Source: QQUD01 sp039029915 (lineage in GTDB: Bacteria; Chloroflexota; Anaerolineae; Promineifilales; Promineifilaceae). Taken from it: 14,813 bases of DNA. The DNA is taken from NCBI GenBank assembly GCA_039029915.1, contig JBCCFD010000168.1, positions 1 through 14,813 of the forward strand, in the 5' to 3' direction. The notes beneath the pieces were generated by a model. The model was not told the origin of the DNA and did no database searches. It worked only from the letters and a program-made list of their open reading frames with translations. Position 1 is the first letter of the stretch. The number at the start of each line of letters is the position of its first letter. Positions 1-5,592 of the stretch are shown here, piece after piece. The position numbers and the translations under genes were made by a program.

Positions 1-90
1 CAGCTTCGCGCTGCCTGATATTTTATAATGTTGGTAGGCAAGCGTTTCGGCATCGTGTGTGGTTAGTTGAGGTTTGGTCATTGTTTCCAT
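1..90 (-). CDS. N-terminal fragment of an unidentified protein, running off the left edge
   Basis: Thirty codons are open on the minus strand from an ATG at 90 to the window edge, beginning METMTKPQLTTHDAETLAYQ and ending ISGSAKL. A GGAG lies six bases upstream (100-97), which favours this ATG over the in-frame ones at 96 (too close) and 81. The ending, with a Tyr-x-Ile-Ser-Gly-Ser-Ala pattern, faintly recalls the start of aminoglycoside-phosphotransferase-type kinases, for example those fused to class III aminotransferases. Thirty residues are too few to assign a family, so no function is claimed. It is divergent from the His-rich membrane protein gene. Confidence 0.6.
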   Translation of the reverse strand, partial: METMTKPQLTTHDAETLAYQHYKISGSAKL

Positions 91-96
91 GGGCAT

Positions 97-100
97 CTCC
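97..100 (-). promoter_or_regulatory. Shine-Dalgarno GGAG for the left-edge gene
   Basis: GGAG on the minus strand is separated by six bases from the ATG at 90. It is the main reason for choosing that start. Confidence 0.55.
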
Positions 101-384
101 AAGCCGGTATTTTAACGCAGTTTGGGATTTGGAGAGAAGCTAATTGCGTTTCTAATTGGGTTAAGGTGTCGCAATGGCCAGTTGCCCTGCATTGCTTACA
201 ATCTCAAGGAGTTTGTGGCTTCCAGGTTGCAATTTGAATAGGAAGCATAATTCTCGTTGAACTGATTGAATTTTATGGTTTTAAATGAAGTTGAGAACAA
301 CGTGCTGGCTACAAGAGCACCACTATTGTTAGGTGGGATTTAAGCGATTTCCTTGTAAAGTAGATTAAAACATTGTGCATTTGC

Positions 385-389
385 AGGAG
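385..389 (+). promoter_or_regulatory. Shine-Dalgarno AGGAG fixing the start of the His-rich membrane protein
   Basis: AGGAG lies nine bases upstream of the ATG at 399. A longer reading from GTG at 375 would place this site inside the coding sequence, and the ATG at 390 is too close to it. The start at 399 is therefore preferred. Confidence 0.7.
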
Positions 390-398
390 ATGATAAAA

Positions 399-1103
399 AT
401 GAATCCTAGTAAAAGATGGTTAACTGTCCTTTTTATTGTAGTAGCGCTTTTGACAAATAGCCTTGCTTTATTGGCGCATGAGGGAGCGGGTGTGGTGGAA
501 AAAACGGCCGTTTTCTACCAAGATGATGATCACGATCATGATGATGACCATGATCATGATGAAGACGACCACGACCACGATGAAGACGACCACGATGATG
601 GTCATGAACACTCACATGATGGGGATGATCATGGTCACAGCCACGGTGAAGGTGGCGGACATGGCGATCCAAACCAAAGCCTTTCTGAGGCATTGATTCC
701 ATTGTGGGTTGGTCTGTTAGGTGGTTTTCTTTTTGCGGGCGGCATCAATGTATGGCAAAGAGAGAAAATCAACCTGCTGGGATACATTGGCTTGGGGTTG
801 ATTGGTATAACGGCCGTTGTACATCTTGTTGGTGGTCTCGTTTGGTCCAGCACCCTTCTTGTTCTTAATGGCTTAGGCTACCTTGGCTTAGGTGCTGCTT
901 GGATATTCCCACAAACCTTTATTCCCAAACAAAAGCTACTGATCACCATTGGGCTAATTGTTTACACCTTAATCACAATTGTGGGCTATATTGTGACGCA
1001 CGATCAGTTTGATGCGTTGGGTATTGCCACAAAGGCGGTTGAAGTTGCACTAGTCATTGTTTTAGGTATTTCACTATTTTCCAAAAGCGAAGACGCTGCC
1101 TAG
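399..1103 (+). CDS. His/Asp-rich multi-pass membrane protein, possible metal-binding protein
   Basis: The 234-residue product begins with a signal-like hydrophobic stretch (residues 7-26) ending in Ala-His-Glu-Gly. Residues 42-88 are almost entirely Asp, His and Glu: 14 His between 45 and 88 and about 20 Asp between 42 and 77, in DHDHD, HEHSH and HGHSH patterns. About five hydrophobic helices follow, near 100-119, 127-149, 151-171, 180-199 and 208-227. If the N-terminus is exported, the His/Asp segment lies outside the membrane, where it could bind Zn, Ni, Co or Cu as His-rich loops of cation transporters do. That role is inference; the family is not recognised, and none of the conserved cores of CDF, ZIP or HupE transporters is evident. 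It has its own Shine-Dalgarno site and is transcribed alone. Two ACGGCCGT palindromes fall inside (504, 810), each encoding Thr-Ala-Val. Confidence 0.85.
   Translation: MNPSKRWLTVLFIVVALLTNSLALLAHEGAGVVEKTAVFYQDDDHDHDDDHDHDEDDHDHDEDDHDDGHEHSHDGDDHGHSHGEGGGHGDPNQSLSEALIPLWVGLLGGFLFAGGINVWQREKINLLGYIGLGLIGITAVVHLVGGLVWSSTLLVLNGLGYLGLGAAWIFPQTFIPKQKLLITIGLIVYTLITIVGYIVTHDQFDALGIATKAVEVALVIVLGISLFSKSEDAA
522..644 (+). repeat. Imperfect tandem codon repeat encoding the Asp/His segment
   Basis: GAT/GAC and CAT/CAC codons alternate through this stretch. The 17-base unit GATGAAGACGACCACGA occurs exactly at 558-574 and 579-595, a 21-base period that preserves the reading frame. Such repeats expand and contract by slippage, so the length of the segment may vary between strains. 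Confidence 0.8.
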
Positions 1104-1131
1104 ATAATTTTATAGAACACAGATTGCGCGA

Positions 1132-1173
1132 ATGACGCAGATTATGCGGGTAAATTAGTCTAATCTGCGTCAT
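1132..1173. repeat. 13-bp inverted repeat in a convergent intergenic region
   Basis: ATGACGCAGATTA (1132-1144) is the exact reverse complement of TAATCTGCGTCAT (1161-1173), leaving a 16-base loop. The right arm also contains an 8-base direct repeat, ATCTGCGT, with 10-base spacing. There is no T-run beside it, so it is not a classical intrinsic terminator. It lies between the ends of convergent genes and could stop transcription from either side, or be one copy of a dispersed hairpin repeat. Confidence 0.7.
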
Positions 1174-1191
1174 CTGCGTTCGATTTTATTG

Positions 1192-1220
1192 ACTTTTTCA
1201 ATGAGCAATGATTGAAAAGT
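1192..1220. terminator. A/T-rich hairpin downstream of the MFS gene, weak terminator candidate
   Basis: TTTTCAAT (1195-1202) pairs with ATTGAAAA (1211-1218) around an 8-base loop. The stem extends to ACT...AGT if one T is bulged. It lies 45 bases beyond the MFS stop codon at 1265. Neither flank has a convincing U-tract, so terminator activity is uncertain. Confidence 0.3.
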
Positions 1221-1264
1221 TCTGTGGTTCCTTGTGAACCTCTTTACCACCGACTGCCTTATAC

Positions 1265-2554
1265 TTAATCGAGCGGTTCATCCCCCTGATAATTCCGCAA
1301 AACTGGATACCGCCACGCAATCAGAAAGGTGCAAACAACCGTTGCCAGCCCCCCCGTCACGATGGCAAATGGTGCGCCAAAAGCGGCGGCGACCAGCCCC
1401 GCTTCCAGCTCTCCAAGCTGTGGCCCCCCCATAAAAAAGACCATATTGACGCTTGTCATACGGCCGCGCAGCTCATTGGGGGTGAGCATTTGGCGTAAAG
1501 TGCCTCGTATAACGGCCGAAACCGTATCCGCTGCCCCTGTTAGCCCGAAGAAGAAGTAGGAGAGGGCAAAAATGGTGGCAATGCCAAATACGGCCGTTGC
1601 TAATCCGTAGATGATAACTGCTGTAATCAACACCACACCTTGACGCTTAATCTCATTCCGCCAAGCTAAGAAAACCCCTGCAATAACGGCTCCTACAGGC
1701 TGGGCCGTTGCCAAGATGCCAAACCCTTCAACACCCACATTCAAAATCTCGGTGGCAATAATGGGTAACATCGTGCGGGCTGACCCAAAAAACGTGGCAA
1801 AAAAGTCTAAAAGCCCTGATGACCAAATGATTTTAGTGCGAAACGTGTAGCGTACTCCCTCTAGTAAGGCATCCCAGCCAAGCCCTTGGGTTGTCATGGC
1901 TGCCTCTCCCCGATAATTCATGAGCAATAAAGCCAAAATGACCGCCCCAAACGAAATTGTGTCGATTAGATAAACAACCCCCACATCAAACTGAGCAATT
2001 AAAAACCCTGCGACACCGGGACCAATAATCGTGCCGAATTGAAAGAGAATCGAGTTGAGGCTGACCGCATTCGCCAGATGCTTGTCGGGCACCAAGTTGG
2101 GTACGAGCGATTGTTGGGCTGGATTCGTGAATGCTGAAGCGGCGGCCGTAGCGGCACTAAGCAGGTAAATCAGCGGAATGGTGATCAAGCCGGTGAAGGT
2201 TAAGATGGTAAGTGTTAATGCGAAAAAGGCTGAGGCGGACTGAGTTACGATAAGCAACGAACGCCGATCCCGTGAATCAGCCAAAATACCACCAGCGAGG
2301 GCAAAAATAACGATAGGAATGACGCGAACCAACCCTAAAGAGCCTAGACCCAAGGCGCTCACACCCAAAGTAAATGTTCTGCCAAAAAGAATCAGTTCAA
2401 ATAGCTCTCCTTGTAACAGTTCAAATACCTGCCAGCTAATCGCAATATTCTGCATTTGGGAGCCTGTCGCGGAAAGCAAACGGCCAAACCAAAGCAGTCG
2501 AAAGTCACGATATTGGAGTGCGGCAAAACGGGAGTTATTTCTGGGGGAGGTCAT
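1265..2554 (-). CDS. MFS transporter, DHA3/EntS-like (MFS_3)
   Basis: This 429-residue inner-membrane protein, of normal length for a 12-helix major facilitator, probably exports a small molecule such as a drug or siderophore by proton antiport; the substrate cannot be read from sequence. The loop 2-3 signature motif A is visible as G88-G-I-L-A-D93-S-R-D-R97-R98. The family-typical TNPAQQSLVPNLVP (143-156), the following NAVSLNS...IIGPGVAG segment (162-183) and LRGRMTSV (362-369) point to the EntS/MFS_3 branch. Residues 47-68, between the first two helices, look longer than in usual relatives, possibly a small insertion. The ATG at 2554 gives the expected N-terminus (a short polar lead, then RDFRLLWFG); an AAAGG about 12 bases upstream is a poor Shine-Dalgarno. 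The S9 peptidase gene lies upstream on the same strand with an 80-bp gap, so co-transcription is possible. The ACGGCCGT at 1590 encodes Thr-Ala-Val. Confidence 0.92.
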   Translation of the reverse strand: MTSPRNNSRFAALQYRDFRLLWFGRLLSATGSQMQNIAISWQVFELLQGELFELILFGRTFTLGVSALGLGSLGLVRVIPIVIFALAGGILADSRDRRSLLIVTQSASAFFALTLTILTFTGLITIPLIYLLSAATAAASAFTNPAQQSLVPNLVPDKHLANAVSLNSILFQFGTIIGPGVAGFLIAQFDVGVVYLIDTISFGAVILALLLMNYRGEAAMTTQGLGWDALLEGVRYTFRTKIIWSSGLLDFFATFFGSARTMLPIIATEILNVGVEGFGILATAQPVGAVIAGVFLAWRNEIKRQGVVLITAVIIYGLATAVFGIATIFALSYFFFGLTGAADTVSAVIRGTLRQMLTPNELRGRMTSVNMVFFMGGPQLGELEAGLVAAAFGAPFAIVTGGLATVVCTFLIAWRYPVLRNYQGDEPLD

Positions 2555-2626
2555 ATCAGTATTCAGCCTTTAGTTTTCGGTGTTCAGTAAAATGTCCAAC
2601 TGATTACTGAATACTGGATACTGATT
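2555..2626. repeat. Short inverted CAGTATTCAG / CTGAATACTG repeats between peptidase and MFS genes
   Basis: CAGTATTCAG (2557-2566) and its reverse complement CTGAATACTG (2607-2616) flank further near-copies (GTGTTCAG around 2579-2586, CTGATTACTG at 2600-2609, GATACTGATTAC around 2617-2628). Almost the whole intergenic segment is made of these 9-10-base units. It resembles a dispersed low-complexity intergenic repeat more than a promoter or terminator. Confidence 0.6.
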
Positions 2627-2634
2627 ACTTCAAA

Positions 2635-4578
2635 TCACAGATTCTCAATCTGAACGGGTTCTACACTATCGGCTAGTTCAAAGCCAAACACTTTGCCGTA
2701 AAAGAAGAGCTCGCCGTCAAGGGCGCGTTTGATGTTGGGGGCCTGACGGAAGCCGTGCCCTTCCCCTTCAAATGGAACATAGGCGACGGGTAAGCCTTTG
2801 GCTTTGACAGCACCGAAGAGCATTTCGGCTTGATTAGGGGGGACAACCTTGTCTTCTAAGCCCTGGAAGAGAATGACGGGGCAGTTGATTTTATCAACGT
2901 GGTGAATGGGTGAGCGCTCTTCGTAGATAGCTTTGCCTTCTGGGTAGGGCGCAATCAAACGATCGAGATAGCGAGACTCAAATTTGTGGGTCTCTTTGGC
3001 GAGGGCCTCTACGTCACTTATACCGTAATGGCTGGCACCGGCGGTGAAGGTGTCAAAGAAGGTGAGGGCACTTAAGGTTGTGTATCCGCCGGCACTGCCC
3101 CCCTTGATGGCGAGCTTGTTCTCATCAGCTAATCCTTGATCGACGAGATATTTAGCGGCGTTGATACAGTCTTGCACATCAAGGATGCCCCAGACCCCAT
3201 TGAGTCGTTGGCGATAGGAACGGCCGTATCCTGTACTCCCCCCATAGTTAACATCCACCACAGCAAAACCTCGACTGGTCCAATATTGGATTCGCAAATC
3301 GAGCCTTGTATCCGTGGCCCCAGTAGGCCCCCCGTGGGACAAGACAAGCAAAGGGGGCTTTTCATCCTCTGGTGCAGCAAAATCAGCATTGGTTGGCGCA
3401 TAATAGATACCGTAAGCGGTAAGATTGTTTTCCGTAGGGAATTCAATCGATTCTGGAACCGAGATGAACTCCCGATCAACAGAAAGGCTGGCTGATTGCC
3501 GTAAGAGTTTGAAAGCACCCGTTTGCAGGTCCAGTCGAACCACGGAGGCTGGTAAAGTGGCTGAGCCGCCGTTAAAACAGGCTGCTCCTTCACTTACTTG
3601 AACATCCCCAATTGTCGTAAATGGCAGATCAAAAGGGGCTAATTCCTTAGTTTGCGTATTTAAACGGCCGATTTGCCAAAGGCCATTTTGAGTATAAGCG
3701 CAGATAATACTATTGGCGGATTCAAAGCCGTAAGTGGACATCCCGAATACCCATTGGGGTAGACCAAATTCGGCCTCCATCGGGTACAGGGCCTCAATTT
3801 GTCCATCTTGCCAGCGGTACAAATTCCACCAGTTTGAGCGGTCAGACACAAAGTGCAGCACGCCATCGGGCGACCAGCTCGGTTGGAAGATTGATTCACC
3901 TTCGCCACCGGCAACCTTGGTTGGGTTAACGAGCTTGCCTACTTCATCAATCTCCGCAACCCAAAGTGTGGTGCTATCCCAGGGCATGTCTGGATGATCC
4001 CAAGTCAGCCACGCGATTTTGTTTCCAGATGGATTAATGCTGGGGGTTGAATAGAAGTCATGACCTTCGTGAAGCACTTCGCCCGTCTCATTGAATCCAT
4101 CAAGATTGAGGCTTACAAGCGAGTTGATAGGCTCTTGGTCACTTTTGTGTTGCTCGCGAATGCAGTAGATGAGTCCGCGCGTGGGGTCAACTTGACCATC
4201 AGTAAAGCGTAAGTTTTCCGGTGAGGTAAGTGGATCAGCCTCGCTATAGGGATATTGAACGTAAAGTCGCTGGTCAACAAAGTTCGTGAAGTAGATGATT
4301 TCGTCTTTTACGGTAAATTCGCCGCCACCGTATTCGTGGGCTTTGCTGCGCACGTTAAAGCCTGCGGGACTCATCTCTTCATAGCTTTCAGTTTCGGGGG
4401 ACCATTTGATGATGGCAGAACGGCCGTTTTCTGAAGGCCGCCCTTCTGTCCAGTAAACATCTTCACCATCTAGCACAATTGAATTTAGGCGTATAGAGCC
4501 CGTCACAATCAAATCTGAGCTAATGGGAGATTTCCACGAGCCATAAGATGCGATTGTTTTTGTCTTTTGATGCGCCAT
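2635..4578 (-). CDS. S9 family serine peptidase (acylaminoacyl/dipeptidyl peptidase type)
   Basis: The 647-residue protein has the prolyl oligopeptidase layout: an N-terminal beta-propeller (about 15-375) gating a C-terminal alpha/beta-hydrolase domain (about 385-635). The oxyanion-side motif is H415-G-G-P. The nucleophile elbow is G-G-S495-A-G-G-Y, the acid is D576 in GLEDKVVPPNQ, and the catalytic His is H608 in GEGHGFRQ. It should cleave short peptides or remove N-terminal acylated residues or dipeptides. No signal peptide is seen from the chosen start, so it is probably cytoplasmic. The frame stays open to a TTG at 4656, but that extension is unlike the family. The ATG at 4578 gives the typical start, in which YGSWKSPISSDLIV follows closely, and has AGG six bases upstream. 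ACGGCCGT sites at 3220 and 4420 encode Tyr-Gly-Arg and Asn-Gly-Arg. Confidence 0.93.
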   Translation of the reverse strand: MAHQKTKTIASYGSWKSPISSDLIVTGSIRLNSIVLDGEDVYWTEGRPSENGRSAIIKWSPETESYEEMSPAGFNVRSKAHEYGGGEFTVKDEIIYFTNFVDQRLYVQYPYSEADPLTSPENLRFTDGQVDPTRGLIYCIREQHKSDQEPINSLVSLNLDGFNETGEVLHEGHDFYSTPSINPSGNKIAWLTWDHPDMPWDSTTLWVAEIDEVGKLVNPTKVAGGEGESIFQPSWSPDGVLHFVSDRSNWWNLYRWQDGQIEALYPMEAEFGLPQWVFGMSTYGFESANSIICAYTQNGLWQIGRLNTQTKELAPFDLPFTTIGDVQVSEGAACFNGGSATLPASVVRLDLQTGAFKLLRQSASLSVDREFISVPESIEFPTENNLTAYGIYYAPTNADFAAPEDEKPPLLVLSHGGPTGATDTRLDLRIQYWTSRGFAVVDVNYGGSTGYGRSYRQRLNGVWGILDVQDCINAAKYLVDQGLADENKLAIKGGSAGGYTTLSALTFFDTFTAGASHYGISDVEALAKETHKFESRYLDRLIAPYPEGKAIYEERSPIHHVDKINCPVILFQGLEDKVVPPNQAEMLFGAVKAKGLPVAYVPFEGEGHGFRQAPNIKRALDGELFFYGKVFGFELADSVEPVQIENL

Positions 4579-4706
4579 ACCTAACCTGTCAGTGGAGAAC
4601 AAAAAGAACTTGAAATAAAACAGCTTCAGAAACGTTCTTGCTCTCCTGTAAGCCAATCACGTTTAGCTCTTACTAAAGATAAACTTCCTTTTGTGATTGA
4701 CTTAAA

Positions 4707-4720
4707 CATTTGTGCAAATG
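4707..4720. promoter_or_regulatory. Operator-like palindrome CATTTG-TG-CAAATG
   Basis: Two perfect 6-base arms surround a 2-base centre, the size expected of a site for a dimeric regulator. The half-site AACATTTG recurs at 4739-4746. No regulator can be named and the assignment is inference from symmetry only. Confidence 0.3.
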
Positions 4721-4769
4721 GATGCCCTATGATCTTACAACATTTGAGGGGGTTTAGACAATATGGAAA

Positions 4770-4802
4770 TAACAATTAGGGGGCATTAATTAACAATTAA
4801 TG
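4770..4802. promoter_or_regulatory. TAACAATTA direct repeats and CATTAATT-AAC-AATTAATG palindrome
   Basis: TAACAATTA occurs at 4770-4778 and 4791-4799, exactly 21 bases apart, which is two helical turns. The second copy is embedded in an 8-bp inverted repeat (4784-4791 with 4795-4802, loop AAC). Same-face spacing suggests cooperative binding of a regulator, but it could be chance in A+T-rich DNA. Confidence 0.3.
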
Positions 4803-4881
4803 AGTAATCACCAAATAAGAATAGGATTACTGATCTTTAACCTCTAATTTCCGCTCGCTCAAACCCTGATAAACTTAGGGT

Positions 4882-5487
4882 ATGAGCGATGTTAATGATG
4901 CCCAGTTCTGGCAAGATTTGTATGAAACGGATAACTCCCCGTGGGATATGGGACATGAAACGCCGGTGTTTACTCGGTTGGCTGAGAGTGGACAGTTCGC
5001 GGCTGGAAAAATGATTGTTTTGGGGGCTGGCTCGGGCTATGATGCACATTTGTTTGCTAGACATGGCTTCGAGGTAACGGCCGTTGATTTTGCGGAAACG
5101 GCCGTTAATAAAATGAAAGCGCTTGAAGACCCCCACTATCCCATTACCATTATTCAGGGTGATATTTTTGAATTGCCCGACTCATTGACCCATCAATTTG
5201 ATTACATCTTGGAATACACTTGCTACTGTGCCATACATCCCTCCCGCAGAGATGATTATGCGGCTCTGGCCTATCGACTATTGAAATCTGATGGCCGATG
5301 GATTGCGCTATCATTTCCCATTGGCAACAGAGAGGGTGGTCCACCCTATGTTGTTCAGCCTGACCAAGTTGCCGAACGAATGATTGAACACGGGTTCACG
5401 CTACTGCATCGCGAAATGCCAGATGATTCTGTGGCTAGACGTGTTGGGATTGAAGAATTGCTCATCATGTCGCGTAATCGACTGTAA
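4882..5487 (+). CDS. SAM-dependent methyltransferase, thiopurine/thiol (TPMT-like) type
   Basis: This 201-residue class I methyltransferase should transfer a methyl group from S-adenosylmethionine, most likely to a thiol, selenol, tellurite or halide. The N-terminal FWQDLYETDNSPWDMG (9-24) followed by TPVF is characteristic of the thiopurine methyltransferase and plant thiol/halide methyltransferase families. The SAM-binding motif I is V46-L-G-A-G-S-G-Y-D-A (46-55). AVDF at 67-70 supplies the acidic residue that binds the ribose, and GDIF (93-96) is the following loop. YTCYCAIHPSRRDDYA (113-128) matches the family motif usually written FxCAIxPxxR. No signal peptide is seen, so it is probably cytoplasmic. 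The ATG at 4882 has only a weak AGGG close upstream. Two ACGGCCGT palindromes (5077, 5098) lie exactly 21 bases apart and both encode Thr-Ala-Val. Confidence 0.88.
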   Translation: MSDVNDAQFWQDLYETDNSPWDMGHETPVFTRLAESGQFAAGKMIVLGAGSGYDAHLFARHGFEVTAVDFAETAVNKMKALEDPHYPITIIQGDIFELPDSLTHQFDYILEYTCYCAIHPSRRDDYAALAYRLLKSDGRWIALSFPIGNREGGPPYVVQPDQVAERMIEHGFTLLHREMPDDSVARRVGIEELLIMSRNRL

Positions 5488-5578
5488 TTCCCTAAACTCA
5501 CAAAAAACGAAATACAGGATGTTAGTTTGCTCGTGTAAAACATAAGCTCAACACGGTATTTGTAGTATTTTGCAGTGT

Positions 5579-5583
5579 AGAGG
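5579..5583 (+). promoter_or_regulatory. Shine-Dalgarno AGAGG for the giant secreted protein
   Basis: AGAGG sits nine bases before the ATG at 5593 and supports that start, from which a long basic N-region and a signal peptide follow. Confidence 0.6.
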
Positions 5584-5592
5584 AAATGTGTA

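Larger units (their letters stand above)
91..398. other. Divergent spacer, no gene seen
   Basis: This stretch of about 300 bp separates two divergent starts and must hold both promoters. No open frame of useful length, tRNA or riboswitch-like fold was recognised. A candidate plus-strand promoter is TTGAAC at 257-262 with TTAAAT at 281-286 (18-bp spacing), but the match is weak. A small inverted repeat, GCAATG at 171-176 and CATTGC at 190-195, could form a 6-bp stem; its role is unknown. Confidence 0.5.
4579..4881. other. Divergent spacer with operator-like palindromes, no gene seen
   Basis: This spacer of about 300 bp, A+T-rich in its right half, lies between the divergent peptidase and methyltransferase genes. 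It contains three symmetric or repeated elements, listed separately. No RNA gene fold or convincing sigma-70 promoter pair could be fixed; GATAAA at 4868-4873 is a possible but weak -10 for the methyltransferase gene. Confidence 0.5.

Noticed and set aside
171..195. GCAATG...CATTGC as part of a tRNA or riboswitch in the left spacer
   Set aside because: Only a 6-bp stem forms. No cloverleaf, T-loop motif or conserved riboswitch core was found around it.
433..702. Minus-strand open frame rich in His, Asp and Arg, opposite the His/Asp segment
   Set aside because: It is a by-product of the GAT/CAC codon repeat on the plus strand. It has no Shine-Dalgarno and no family-like pattern, and the plus frame has signal, membrane helices and a good start.
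1192..1220. A/T-rich hairpin as a firm terminator for the MFS gene
   Set aside because: The stem is weak with a bulge and lacks a U-tract, so it is listed only as a low-confidence feature and not as a finding.
3129..3593. 154-codon second minus-strand frame inside the S9 peptidase gene
   Set aside because: It overlaps the beta-propeller and catalytic domain in a different frame. The peptidase frame has an intact catalytic triad, so this is a shadow.
1265..4578. Peptidase plus MFS exporter as a dedicated peptide natural-product or resistance system
   Set aside because: No biosynthetic, precursor or regulatory gene adjoins them, and the two are separated by repeat-filled DNA. Simple adjacency on one strand does not support a system.
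4579..4656. N-terminal extension of the S9 peptidase to a TTG at 4656
   Set aside because: The extra 26 residues are basic and aromatic, unlike the family. The ATG at 4578 gives the usual N-terminus and has AGG six bases upstream.
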